DNA from: Coprinus comatus
Taxonomy: Eukaryota; Basidiomycota; Agaricomycetes; Agaricales; Agaricaceae
Reading direction: 5' to 3'
DNA: 64,000 nucleotides
Assembly: GCA_034638255.1 (NCBI GenBank)
Contig: JAWPGT010000001.1
Location: 1,178,001 to 1,242,000, forward strand
Shown in pieces: positions 1 to 11,723 of this stretch (positions within the stretch are counted from its first letter, which is position 1; each line of letters begins with the position of its first letter). Below the pieces are notes generated by a model. That model searched no databases and was not told where the DNA came from. It saw only the letters and a list, made by a program, of their open reading frames with translations. The position numbers were made by a program, and so were the translations under genes.

Positions 1-686
1 GATCTCCAAAGCCCAATCGCACAAGTCCTGCTTTTGCGAGTATGAGTGCTGCGTAGGGACCCTCAGGAGCATCCAACTTGGCGAGCCGAGTATTTCTAGA
101 TAAGATTAGCTCAAACCTTGATTATTACTATCGTACTCACAAATTTCCGCGCTAAAAAGTATATCAAACTCCATTCTCACAATCAAGAGCGAAATCAACG
201 TACCACATCCAAAAATTTGAATCCAGGAAACTTCCTCCTTAACTGCGCAACTCTCCTAACACTACTAGTACCGATAACACTTCCCTCTGGAAGATCTTCC
301 AACCTCTTCCAATCCAATCCTTTCTTAACAACCAAACTATCCACAGGATCTTCTCTTTCCGCAATCGCGCCAAGGTAACATCCATCTGGTAATGTAGTAG
401 GTACATCCTTGCATGAATGTACAATCATATCCACATCTTTCTCTTTCAATGCTACTTCCAATTCCTTAGTCCATAATGCTTTTCCTCCCAACAAATAAAG
501 TGCCTGAGACTGGTTTTTGTCACCTGCAGTTGACATGAAGGATGTACTGAATGTAGGTCCTTCTCCAGAGTTCGGAGGGAAGAGCTCTTGAAGAGATGCA
601 AGGACTATATTAGTTTGAATTTGTGCAAGCTGTGAAGCTCTAGATGCGAGTACGATGTTACGTCTTGAAGGTGTAGCTTCTGCCAT
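1..686 (-). CDS. HEM3: Porphobilinogen deaminase (hydroxymethylbilane synthase), 3' part outside window
   Basis: Joins four porphobilinogen molecules into hydroxymethylbilane in cytosolic heme biosynthesis. The start is the ATG at 686, followed by [21 protein letters not shown]; an upstream in-frame ATG at 830 gives an unlikely Lys-rich leader. Exon 1 (686-204) carries the N-terminal substrate loop, the TAGDKNQ motif, [17 protein letters not shown] and IGTSSVRR. It ends at FKFLDV. An 11-nt microexon (151-141) supplies RGN plus two bases of Leu. Exon 3 begins at 95 ([12 protein letters not shown]) and runs off the window. The spliced text LDV-RGNL-NTRLAKL is the conserved family motif, so the splicing is well supported. 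Introns are 52 and 45 nt. The dipyrromethane-binding cysteine domain lies beyond the window edge. It is followed in tandem by a RanBPM-like gene on the same strand. Confidence 0.95.
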
Positions 687-984
687 GGTGAGAGGTTGAT
701 AATATTCAAATTTGAACAAATCCCGGGGTTTGTGATCTAATCCCACGTGTTCCTTATGTCTGTCTGTACTCATACTCTTTTTTTGGTTAAACTCAATTTC
801 ATTTTTTTTTTTTTTACGAGGGGAGTACATTACAGCAAATACAACAATGAACGTTAACGAACGACAAGCATAAACAGTTGAATAGCGAATAATTGAGTGT
901 TAAACGAAACCAATTATTGCACATAAAGACAAACATATACAGTATAGGAACCTCGAAGGAAAGGACTGATTCTGGCGGCAGACT

Positions 985-3678
985 CTAGGATTCGAGTAAT
1001 TCTCTGGGCATATCCGCATACACTGCTGCCCCGGTGCCCATCACGCCAAGCTGTAGCAAGCAAGTTGCGGTATGTTTATATACCGTTTCTAGTGTTGGTC
1101 TCGTTGGCCTCCCTTGCGATTCTGTTTAATAGAATTGAATGGTTGATCAAGTTTGTACGAATCGTTGAATATGGGTAACTTACTGAGGATGGCTTCGTTT
1201 AATTCATTCGCTAAAGCAATCCTCGCATCGGGTCCGGCAACTTCAGCGGCATCATTAGCTTCAAAAGGATTATTCCAAGCAATAACACTCGAAGCCTGTT
1301 CAAACATATGTTTAAGTTCTGGTCGCTTGTCCAATTTGCAATCGTTGTGAAAGTTCTGTCCATATGTAATTGCCTTTTGTAAGGCAGCTTCTAAATCAGC
1401 CGGTGTGGGCCTTGATCCTCCATCTGGTCCAGGGGATTTCGAATTCTCTCGCGCACGTCCGTCAATTGGATAGAGGGTAGCAATTGGCGGATTAATTGGT
1501 GATTCATATGAAGGAATGTCATCATCAATATCCATATCCATACCGTCATCATCCATCATATAGTGGATGCCACTTGGATGGGGTATAGGCGAGTGTTCTC
1601 GTTCCTTGCCATTGCTCATCCTCTTTTTGATCTCGTGAGTATCTAAAATGAGCTCCACCAGTTTTCGACATCGTAATTTGAACAACAAAAGATCGTCCTC
1701 CGCAAATACACCAGGATAATGCTTCCGCGTACCCTCCATAGCTGAATCCACATCACCTCTAATCAAAGCATCTATAATCGCAGTCCGTCGTTCAATATCA
1801 CCCTCGAAATCATTCAGTTCATCAGTTTCTTCATCTTCAGTTCTAAGAACCATATCAACATCGACCTCTCCCATAACAGTTTCCTTTTCCTTCTCAGATC
1901 TCTTCTGATTTTGCTTTTGAAATTCCCGTGCCGTCTTTGCGTAACCATGGTGGATCAAATAGGACAAGACCAGCTGATTCAAAACAGTCTTGGACTCATC
2001 CTCAGTCAACGGCGTTGGTGACTCCACTGTAGATATAAGGTTTTTTATTGCATTCTTTCCATATCGTCCTCGAAGTAAAGTGGGATCTAAAGGGGTTTTC
2101 ATGATATTAGCCCACGTCGTGTTTCTTCTCTGTTGAACGTGGTCTTCAATGTCAAAGCGAAAAGGTTCATGACCAAAATTGACGCGAACTCCATCGCCTG
2201 GGTAGCGCAGGCCTACAACGGGGTATAAATTGCCTTCCTTGCCAACGCCGTCAAAGACGTGGCCTATATGCAAACACTCGTCAGAAATCATTACAAACCG
2301 GATGTTCCCCGCCCTTACCTAGGAAAGTCTTGTTCTTGTATAAAACATTTTATGCGTTGTAAAATCAATACCGCAACCAATGATGTCACCAGCTACATGG
2401 AGTGTGAACTCAATTAGAAGAATGGAGCAACGAGCTACGCACAGCCAAATGTTTGACTAAAAGGAGCAGTTCTCCCAGTCTCATAGGTATGCCCATCGTC
2501 ACCATAATACCCCCATGATTGAGCGTCCCATCCTGGAAGTCTTGAGAACTTGAATGATGAAGAAGCAAATCTGTAAAAGAGTTAAAAGTGACAACTGATT
2601 AAAAACAAGGACTTACCCTATACTTATATGGCTGCATCACACGAAATGGTGTAAATGAATGGAACTAATCGTAATGTTTGTGACTCACCTTCTTTGTTCC
2701 TTACACCGTACTTCAACTTCGTAGTAATAGATGCCACAAGCAGGGGGAACAGGGTGATTTGCTCTAGCATTTGCCCCAGCCTCTTTATCATTGTTGGTTG
2801 TCGTACCTATTACATTGTCAGTCTGATGTAACTTGGCAAGAGAAACTAAATTCACCGTTCAAGGATAAGTCTCGGCCGTCGTGTGACACAGATATAGAGT
2901 TCAGCCGTTCTTGATCGCTCCAACGGGTCGGTAAAGGAAATGTGACCTGTTCTTGTGGAATAACGGGTGGTACACTTTGTGAGTCTCGGGTGGGAGGTGG
3001 GCTAGGACTCTCATCCTCATCGCTGTCCGTCGAAGGGGTCATAGCGTGAATATAAGAAAGCGAATTCCTCGAGGAGACTGGCTCCACCTTTTTCTGAGCT
3101 GATGGAGCGGCGGAAATAGGAGAAGGGGATTCTGTGACCAGCATATTCCTGAACGCAGAGTAGTCTAGGTATGCTGGTCGAGGGAAAGATATTGGAGTGG
3201 AATATGGCAATGGAGGAAGACTAGGTCCGCCTTGTCTCTGTGCACTAACGGATCTTGCACCGGCTGCACTTGGTCTTCGTGCTGAGGTTGGAGAGTGGGA
3301 CGGAGCACAGGTAGGTGTATCAGCAGTTCGTGAAGCATCTGAGGTAGCAGTAACAATTCTTGGGACAAACGTTACGATTGGACGACCTGACTGGTGAGCA
3401 GGATGGCTTGAGGAGAGGGTAGTTGAACGAGAGAGCATTCTTGTTGGTGAGATGGAAACTGAAAGGGGATCATGAATGGACCTGTGGCTGGTAGAGACGC
3501 TCCTAGTAGCATCTGTTGCTACTGAGCGGCCTGCTAGACCTTGTGTACTTGAAAGTCTTGGTCGAGAGGGAGAAGTGGTTGGAATGGAGATGACGGATTC
3601 GATGTTACGTGTCGATGAAGCAGTTGAGGGGTTTCTTGGGATGGAAATACTGGAGGACCTTCCTGGGCGATCTGCCAT
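985..3678 (-). CDS. RanBPM/Gid1-type SPRY-LisH-CTLH-CRA protein (apparent 1-nt frameshift)
   Basis: Homologue of Ran-binding protein 9/10 and yeast Gid1/Vid30, a scaffold of the CTLH/GID ubiquitin ligase. The start is at 3678 (MADRPGRSSS), followed by about 250 Ser/Pro-rich residues. The SPRY domain begins at PTRWSDQERL and is spread over exons 3678-2856, 2806-2689, 2631-2617 (15 nt), 2570-2443, 2392-2319 and the start of 2263-1184. LisH (LVLSYLIHHGYAKTAREF) and CTLH follow. The C-terminal CRA part needs an intron at 1183-1122: the simple open frame stops at 1089, but splicing gives LETVYKHTATCLLQLGVMGTGAA and a stop at 985, which matches the family. One base is missing in exon 5 near 2335, because the phase through SPRY does not close (exon lengths sum to 0 where 1 is needed). 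Confidence 0.88.
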
Positions 3679-3833
3679 GGCGAAGTAGTCTGTTCCAGGA
3701 AGCAGGCTGGGTCGTACGCTGGCGAGGGTTGGGCAGTGCGGGGAAAGGATATCTTGTGACCCTGGCACAGTCACACAAACTATCAGTCACCCGCGTATCT
3801 TACGCGTTCCAGTAAACCCTTCATTTCACCGCC

Positions 3834-4464
3834 ATGGTCAGTATTCGTCCATCCCATTCAACACCCATCCTCACCATTTATCCTAGGAGCCCTCTCTAAG
3901 ACTCGCTCCAGCAACCACCCAGAAACCTGCAACCATCAAGGACACTGCCAACAGTCTAGGGCTCCATGACACCCTAGCATATGGTCCTCGCAGTCTCGCC
4001 GCAGAGGCACAATCTACTGGTGGAATCAAGGATCGTCTGGAGAAGGTTTGCTGCCATTCTGCAATGTATATGTATTCTCTCTTACTATAATCTCTTAGTG
4101 GGAGGAAACGCAAGATATGACCAAACTCACAATGTTACGCAACACATACGGAATGCATGCACCGATGAGATTGCTCATGGAACGCAAGATCGTCAGCAAT
4201 ACCGTATGCACATTTGCTATTGCCTAGATACCTGAGCCTTACACGCCACTAGCAACCCACATTCCCTGGACTGCCGCAATCCAATCTCCACTTGGACATC
4301 TTAATGGGTCGGGATGAGCTCCTTGATGCTGATGAGATTTTCTTAGGTTCGCATTCTTCCTCATCTTTATGTGTCGTTACTAATGATATGGTGTATATAT
4401 AGGTATGGAGAGTGGGCCCTCAATAGATATCCGAAGAGATATGGAGAGGAAATACCGTGTATAA
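3834..4464 (+). CDS. UMP1: Proteasome maturation factor UMP1/POMP
   Basis: Chaperone for assembly of the 20S proteasome core; it is degraded as the first substrate. The five-exon model is 3834-3836, 3887-4045, 4099-4203, 4253-4346 and 4403-4464. All phases agree and give 140 residues, the usual length for the family. The core motif WEETQDMTKLTMLRNTYGMH and the later SNLHLDILMGRDELLDADE are typical fungal Ump1. The first coding exon is only the ATG, because a 50-nt intron starts directly after it. No single open frame shows this gene, so it is easily missed. It is divergent from the RanBPM-like gene, with 155 bp between the start codons. Confidence 0.93.
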
Positions 4465-4602
4465 ACCAGCTCAGATCACACCTGTAAAATAGGTTTAATT
4501 GCAAAGGTATACATCCATAATATTATAGCATATAATCCGAATCATCCTAGATATAGCAAAGGTCAAGGTATCGATATCTTCAGGAAAACGTAAAGAAATT
4601 AT

Positions 4603-6407
4603 TTAACCAACCCAAGGATCTTCCTTCAACTCGAGGCCTTCACTCTTCATTATGCCCTGCAAGATAACATTTCTTGCACTAACCACACAACCTTCTAATA
4701 GGGGTATACCAGGAAAAGCATAGGCTCCACAAATCCATACACCAGGATTCCGTTCATTCATCAGCTTTCCAACACCTTGCAAAGGGCCGAGCTTCGTTTC
4801 TGCAACCGCAGGACTCTCCCACCATCGTCTGTTGCCTTCTTGACACAATCCCTGTAGCGCTTGCTTTCCCTCTACAGTCAACACCGCCCTCTCCAAACGT
4901 GCAACACTCAGAATTTTATCCTCTTTGGGTGTAATGAATGGATTTGTCGTTTGGAACACTTGGGTAGGGTATCCTTCGGGTCTCGCAAGTCTATGGGTCG
5001 CCATTGTAAATGCAGGTGAAACGCAGTTGGCCGATTCAAGATTCTTCCCTGAATATGCAGGAGCATTATCAAAGTTAATAATCAGATTGAGATCTCGATG
5101 GTCGCGGGAGTCGTCAGGCAAAAGTGTATCATCCGTGTGGTTAATTACTATCGATTTGCGATAGTGGAATTTACCCACACATTCTGCCTGCCGTTCCAAG
5201 CTTTCTTTAAATACGCCATTATCCGTCGACAGTGATGCGGCGTAAGCTTTGAGTATCGATACGGCAGCATTGGCTTGAGTAGCAAGAATAATGTGGTGGA
5301 AACCGTCAAAGGTAGTCTGTTCTCCAGATTCGGATAAGCAGGTAATTGAAGCCAGATGGGGTGTCTCGGGGGTAGCGGTGATCGAAGTTATAGGAGCAGA
5401 AATATGGATATGATTGATGTCCCTGCTTAGACGCGCAACCACGTCACGAACGCCATTAAGCACGACGTAGTGATGGGTACCAAAGGTAAGCCAGATATAA
5501 TCTAGAAATCCATGTAAGCAGCGACTTTTTGCACTTGAGAAGTTTAGAATCAAACCTAAGAACTCTTCCATGGGATGGTTCCAAATGTCGTCCTCGGGAG
5601 CAGTGCAGACAGCAGAGAATATGGGTATGAGTACTTCCTGAACGTAGTTTTGCCAGACAATATCAAGACCAATCCATTTTGCTAGGAAATTTGTGGGTGT
5701 AATGTCTTTGGTCCACTCGGCGAAAGTGATATATTTGAGTTCTGGAGTTCGTAAGAAAGGCCAAGCATATACCAGGGTCATTAAATAACATAACGCGACC
5801 TGTAGCATTGTAAGCAGGTGAATGGACCATGTCCAGAGATAGATCATGAAGTAAGGTATGCTGGAGTCTTTCATTTGGAGATATGTATCCGCAAGGGTCG
5901 AAGGCATACTGACACCTCCGCAGCCACTTGCACCATCGTAAATCAGTGTAGTTGTAATTGACCTTTCACGAGTCGAGTTTGATGGTGAAAATGAAGAGAA
6001 CGAGTATGAAAAGTCAGCTTGACGGAACTTGACTCCCAGTTTCTTGTATAACGCGATGAGTTGGGGATAGTATCCTGTTTTGGGGATCAGAACTGTGCCA
6101 TAATGTACAGTACGTATGGTTCAACTTGCCTCCCTGGAACGATCTCATAGGGACGTCGATTCTCCAGTCCTTTTCTGTGTTGGGGACCTTTAAGGACACG
6201 GAAGAAGAGTCCATTCCAAGCTCTGCGGCCTAAAAAAGAAAGAACAATTCGCAACAATCTCCGAGTTTGGCAAATCCAACTGACCTTTTCGAAAATGTGA
6301 ACTTCGAGTTCGATATTCTCATCATTCACAGGTTTTGTGAGCAAATATGCGGCAGTAAGCCCAGCCAGCCCACTACCAACCACAGCAACTTTGACGGTAC
6401 GAACCAT
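4603..6407 (-). CDS. FAD/NAD(P)-binding amine oxidase-like protein
   Basis: Predicted flavoprotein with an N-terminal dinucleotide-binding motif VAVVGSGLAGLTAAYLL and a C-terminal FAD-contact region (WICGAYAFPGIPLLEGCVVSA). Exons are 6407-6285, 6229-6130, 6074-5556 and 5501-4603, giving 546 residues with consistent phases. The second intron (6129-6075) is a GC-AG intron with the strong donor GCAAGT; splicing restores RSFQGGYYPQLIALYKKLG. The third intron (5555-5502, 54 nt) has no stop and is a multiple of three, so a naive frame reads through it; removing it gives EEFLDYIWLTFGTHHY. The protein resembles the predicted NAD/FAD-binding proteins of the COG2907 type. The substrate is unknown. Hydrophobic stretches near residues 180-220 could sit in or on a membrane. 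Confidence 0.85.
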
Positions 6408-6610
6408 TATGTTTGATGGGATGAAAGAGGATCCTAGGGTTAGTAATGCTTATGGATTATAAGCCCGGGCCAAGAACTCGGTTGGGCTATGCTAGGTATG
6501 GACGATTTGATGTGTATGTTGAAAATAGAATAGCGCGTGAAATTCAGGATCACATCGATTGAATAGCATCATAACAAAATACTGAGATTACTACATACTC
6601 ATCTAATCAT

Positions 6611-8549
6611 TTAATCCAAACGTCTTCGCTTCTCTCGAATCCTGTCTGCAGAACGTTCTCTAGACCGTGCTTTGTACCGGTTCTTACCAGGGGGCGGTGA
6701 CCGCGACCGTGATGTTGGGCGGTAGCTACGACGTTCTCGAGGATCTCGTCGGTTCCTTCCATCATATCTGTCACTTCGGTTGTACCCGTCATCTCTGTTA
6801 TACCTATCATTATACCTGCCATTTCTGTTCTGTTTGTCATCTCTGTCGTGGCTCTCCTCATCTCTATCCCTATATCGGTCTTGGCTCCGGTAATCATCCC
6901 GGGGTCTATGATCACGCGAGCCATAATCCCTCTGCAGTGGTCCTGACCCAGTTGCAATTGAATTCGCCCCCGTCTTATCCCTATTCTGAGGGCAATCTGA
7001 CCACTGGGATTAGAAGAAGTTCGGAACACTAATTACAAAAACAAACCTTTCTTCATATGAGGACCGCCACACAGGAAACACCCTCCTGCCTCAGTTCCCT
7101 TGCCGCCCTGTTTGATGGGGGCAGTACCACCGAATCCCCCATTACCAGAGGTAGTATCTTGATCCACCAAGTGAGTATATTTTGTCCGACTTCTTTTTCC
7201 AAAGTTCTTGACTTGCATGAGCTTGGGGAGAAGGGACACATCGAAGGTTGACTCTGTGGCCTCTGTGTAATCGTGGCGCTTGAGAATATCCTCATCCTTT
7301 GCGGGGAGTTAGCATGGTTTCCAACTCACTAAATAAGAAGGAACGTACCTGATGGAAGGCACCTTTGTGCCAATACTTCTGTAGGAATTTCTGCTGGCCC
7401 TTCGGTTTCTCCTTCCTCGTCTTATCTGCTCGTTCAAGATCTTCTTTGAGACGTTGTTCTTCCGGTAATGCTCTCCTTCTCTCAATCTCTTCTCTCTCTT
7501 GTTCTCTCCGTAGTTCTTCTTCTTTCTCTTGCTTGATCCGACTCAACTCGCGTAGCCGCCATGCTTCGAACTCGCCTGCAGGATCTAAACCGTCTACATC
7601 ATCCACGTCAGGTACCTCTTCCTCTTTCTCCTCTGCGTAAAATCTATAGTTGAGTATTATAAATTGAACATTTGATTAGAAACTCACTTTCAAGTAATTC
7701 TCGTCGTATACTCTCTGCAACCATAAGATGACTTTGTTTTCGTCTTTCCTCTGCCTCTTCTTCTTTCTTCCGTAGTGCCTCTTCCGTATCTTCAGCAAGG
7801 GCCTCCTTTTCAGCAATTGTTACGCGTGCACGTCTGTATGTACGACCTTTAGTATATAAATAACTTTAAGAGCAGTAAAGAAACGTACTTTGGCACGAAA
7901 ACAGGCCTGAATAAAGGTTTCGGTGCCTCTTCCTCCGATTCGCTTTCATATTCACTGGACTGTTGGTCCTCTCATTAACATTCAACCAAAACCAAGTAGA
8001 AATTAAGACCAAAAAGCTGACCTCTTCCTCAGACCCCTCTTTCTCAGCCTCTTCTTCTTCTTCCTCACTTTCCTCCTCCTCACTCTCTTCTTCTAAACAT
8101 ATTCAATTAATTAAACTGTTCAAACCAACAAAAAACCAAAAGAAAAACATACCCATCCCTTCCTTCTCCGTCTTACCACTCTCAATCCTCCCAGCAACAA
8201 TAACTTTTCCCTCCTTACTCACACTAACATCCTTCAACGCCACATTCATACTCCTCCCTTTCAACAATGACACTCCAACCTTTTCTCTCTTCTCTCCACT
8301 CTCTTCATCCTCTTCATCCTCCTCACCCCCTGGTCCAATATCACCAACTTCTTTAATCATAATATCCCCTCTAAGTTGAAATTCTTCGTTCTCATCATCT
8401 TCACCTCCTCCTTCTCGTTGTTGTTGTTCTTCATCCTCCTCTGAATCCGAATCTTGAATATCTTCTAAACCTTTAGGTGCTTTTCCTTTCCAATATCGTG
8501 CTGCAGGTCTTGCTAATCTCGGTGCTTGTTTTCTTCCTGTAGATGACAT
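6611..8549 (-). CDS. MFAP1-like spliceosomal protein with zinc knuckle and Arg/Asp-rich tail
   Basis: Homologue of microfibrillar-associated protein 1, despite its name a nuclear component of the spliceosomal B complex. Seven exons (8549-8153, 8092-8022, 7959-7889, 7833-7688, 7632-7349, 7296-7047, 6996-6611) total 534 residues with matching phases. The N-terminal half is acidic and Glu-rich. The conserved core includes [11 protein letters not shown], a charged coiled coil, [13 protein letters not shown] and [23 protein letters not shown]. After the core comes a zinc knuckle, [13 protein letters not shown] (C-x2-C-x3-H-x4-C), split by an intron. A long tail of Arg/Asp/Tyr repeats ends in RSRSPPPGK and KRRRLD. 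Human MFAP1 ends near the conserved core, so the knuckle and tail are an extension that may bind RNA. Confidence 0.92.
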
Positions 8550-8979
8550 TTCTTGTTGTTATGTGTATATGGTATTCGTTATTCGTTATTCGTATTCTCT
8601 CAAAAAAGCAGGTTATTTAAGCAGTCTTTGTTGAGGGTAATTATGGAATATCGATTGTGAATAATGTTAGCTTGCCAAGGGGAAGTCCTTTGGCCTTGGA
8701 ATTAAACAGCTGACAACACAATACTGGGCTTTCGATCCCAAGTCCGGAATCCGATATACAGCTGTCATTCGAAGCTAAATCACAAACACATATACTGGTA
8801 TATTTACACACATAAAAATACAGAACTAAGAGATGTACATTGTCATCAGACAAAAAAAGTCCAACAAAAACCTCCTAAATAAGTGAGTAGAAAGAAGAAG
8901 AAAATGACTATCCTTGAAGCCATTAACCAATCCCAGTCGATGACAACGCGTCGAAATGATGAAGCAACAAGTCAAACAT
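8550..8979. other. Intergenic region, 430 bp
   Basis: Lies between the stop of the BTB gene and the start of MFAP1, both on the minus strand. It is AT-rich and must hold a 3' UTR and a promoter. A short minus-strand open frame at 8641-8853 has no recognisable protein character. Confidence 0.5.
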
Positions 8980-11723
8980 TCATATCAATCCAAGGACAAC
9001 TGTAGCCCTCAAACTGGACTGCCTCCCTTGAGTCTTTCTCTTTGCCGCTCCTGCATCCGACATCAAAATCGACGTTGATAATTGAGAAAGTTGTTGTGGT
9101 GGGGGCTGAGGTCGTTGAACTTGTTGTTGTTGACCCTCTGCTAATTCATCATCCAATTCAATATCCATATACTCCTCTGTTCTCAAAGAACTTGATTTCC
9201 ATCCCCAACTTTGACTAATAGAAAAGTTATCTGGAGCACTCGAGAACCTCGTTTGTGACGCTCCAGTGGCGCTAGCACAGCTGACTGTAAAGTAAGCCGA
9301 TATCATACCTCTAGGGTCTCGATAGGGTTGGCTAGGTCCATATCCACGGGACCTTCCACCAAACATACTTGATGAAGGCGGAGATGAAGGTGATCCAGAT
9401 CCAGATGTGATAGGAGACGTTGGCCTAATCATGTTGGATGTCAGAATAGACGAGGAATTGCTGAGAGGATAGATTGAAGGGGAGTAATGTAGTGGGCGTG
9501 GGCTACCCGACGGGCCAATGAAGGTTTGTGAACCACTACCACGATGACCATTGCGATCAGTGGATCTGATCAGATTTTCACTACGGCTGTTATTATTATC
9601 AGAAGCGGATGATGGAGGTGCACTAGGGGGCGGTATAGGGTCAATGCTAGACTGACGATGAAGATATATTCCAAGTTGGGTTTGGCCTTTTTTGCGAATC
9701 ATCTGAATGTAAACATTGAACAAACTGCCAGCATACCAAACAGTGTTAGAGTAGAGTCTTTGTTTTTCCCTCAGTATCTCAAGATCCCAGAACTCGACTG
9801 CGAAACGGAAGGGAGGATATGTTGACCATCGGGATTTTCCCGCGCTATCTGACGCAACACAGTCTGAGCCCGTACGTCTGGATGTCACCAAACCAAAGAA
9901 GGTCGCCTCTGAGGTCTCCATGGGTGAAGGTTGAGGGTCGCTGGCCTTGTGCGTGGTACGCCCGTTACCGTTACCCGAATGTGATGAAGACGTGGTAGCT
10001 GAACCTGGGTATTTGAAGAAATCATCCATGGACATCGCGGTACCATCGGATGGAGTAGTGAAAGAACTGCTACTATCGCCAATTCGGATAGAGGCATCGG
10101 TAGAAATAGGATAATATCCCTTGATCGCTTCTGGGTTGACATTATCCAGGTGATTGGTGCCCAATATCCTCGAAAGAATATCGGTGGTGGTCAAGGTTAG
10201 ACCAAGACCCTTCTCATCCAGAGAGGGTGACCCAAGGGCAGGTGAGGGAGGCGACGGGGGTTGGTTTGTTACCGTGTTTTGAAGTATGGCTTGGCTCCAA
10301 TGGGCAGATTGGAGGGCATGGACCGGGACGAAGGGTTGCTTTGTTGACGGAGAGATGTCGTTGGAGATGGCGATAATGTCATTGACCGGCTATAAGTTAT
10401 GAGTAACGGTGAAAGTATAATAAAGAACAGACAATCTACCGACCATGTTCATATAGTAAATACCGTTTTCAAACATCTTGATCCATTCCTTCTCTTCTTC
10501 AGCTATTACACCGTCTTCTCGCCTCATCTCCACAACAGTCCGTGCAAAGTCATACCGGTGACGTTCATTCTTGACAAACAGATGATCAGACGCAATGAGG
10601 GCCGCTACCCATCTCGCACTCAAGCCCCCGCGCCCCCAGACGATGACATCATCGAGGTTTCCGGTTGATCTTTTCCGTGAAATGGTGGGATCAACCCGAC
10701 GCTGTTCGATCTCGTAAGCGAGCATGTCTGGCGCCCACCTAGCCAACCAACAAGCGCTAGCCTCACCAATCTTATTGGACACTACACCATAATGACAGAA
10801 AATATCATCATCTTCGTCCGAAGCTGAAGAAGTGCTTGAATTGGATCCAGTTAGTGAGGGAGATGAACAGATATCAGAAAATTCTTCAGATTCAGTTTTA
10901 CCTCTATCTGAGTTATGTACTAGCTCGGCTTCGTCATCGAGCGGGTGTGCAATAGTTTCCAGGCCAACAGCGGCTTCTGATTCACCCAGTAAGTCAAGAG
11001 GGAGAGGCTTCCCAAGAGCAAAGTTTAGGTATAAAATAACAGTCCTAGGTCCAACAGTACCGAGGATTAAGGAGAGGGCCTGCGTTGCAATTGATGGTAT
11101 AGACAGGAAAATTGAGGTAGCCAACAGAGATAAGATGAAGCGAGGTGTGGCTGGATGATGGTTTGGCGGGATGTCCTCTGGTTCTTGCAACGTTGGAAAG
11201 GAAGGTGTGAGTGGGTGGGCAGCAGTAGGCTTTAAGGACGAAGACACATGCAATGCTGGACCGCCGCCATAGAGTCGAGCTACGCAAATCCTAGAAAGAG
11301 TTACGAGGCTGTAGTGTGAGATACTAGACAAGTGCTTACTCAAATGCTGCAGAAATGGGGCATGTCAGTATAATACAAGATCGTAGAGATGACGGATAAT
11401 ATTTACCGGCCCGTGTTATGTTTCGATCGTCAAATACGAGGTCCACGACGTCTGGCCCATGTTTTTCGGGTCGTTTTGTGCGTGATGCTTCTCTGAATCC
11501 TGCGGTGAAGAGGGTTTGGAAGAACCCCTGAAAAGGATGGGTATGTGAAATGGCATAAGACAAGGAAGGTGCTCACCGACTGTATAAGAACGACGCGGTG
11601 GAGACGGTAGACAGCGTTCCAGGTGCCTCTGACATGGAGGGCAACGTCAGCGGTAGTACCGTCGAGAAAGGCGGCGTATATATGGGACTGAATGACTGCA
11701 GGGGATGGGATGGAGATGGACAT
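8980..11723 (-). CDS. BTB/POZ-BACK domain protein
   Basis: Large fungal BTB protein, a possible substrate adaptor for a cullin-3 type ligase (inferred from the domain only). Exons are 11723-11577, 11527-11407, 11346-11340 (7 nt), 11290-10444 and 10389-8980, giving 843 residues with all phases closing. The BTB fold is clear in TTADVALHVRGTWNAVYRLH and LIQSGFFQTLFTAGF. The BACK region follows with ITRAAFEICVARLYGGGP, whose Ala-Phe-Glu crosses the microexon. The middle is Ser/Asp-rich. A second conserved block contains FWDLEILREKQRLYSNTVWY and FNVYIQMIRKKG, and the protein ends SLRATVVLGLI. It is divergent from TRS31 with only 64 bp between start codons. Confidence 0.85.

Noticed and set aside
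1089..1183. C-terminus of the RanBPM-like frame ending in GGQRDQH
   Set aside because: It is intron read-through: a consensus donor at 1183 and an acceptor at 1122 restore the conserved CRA end and a stop at 985.
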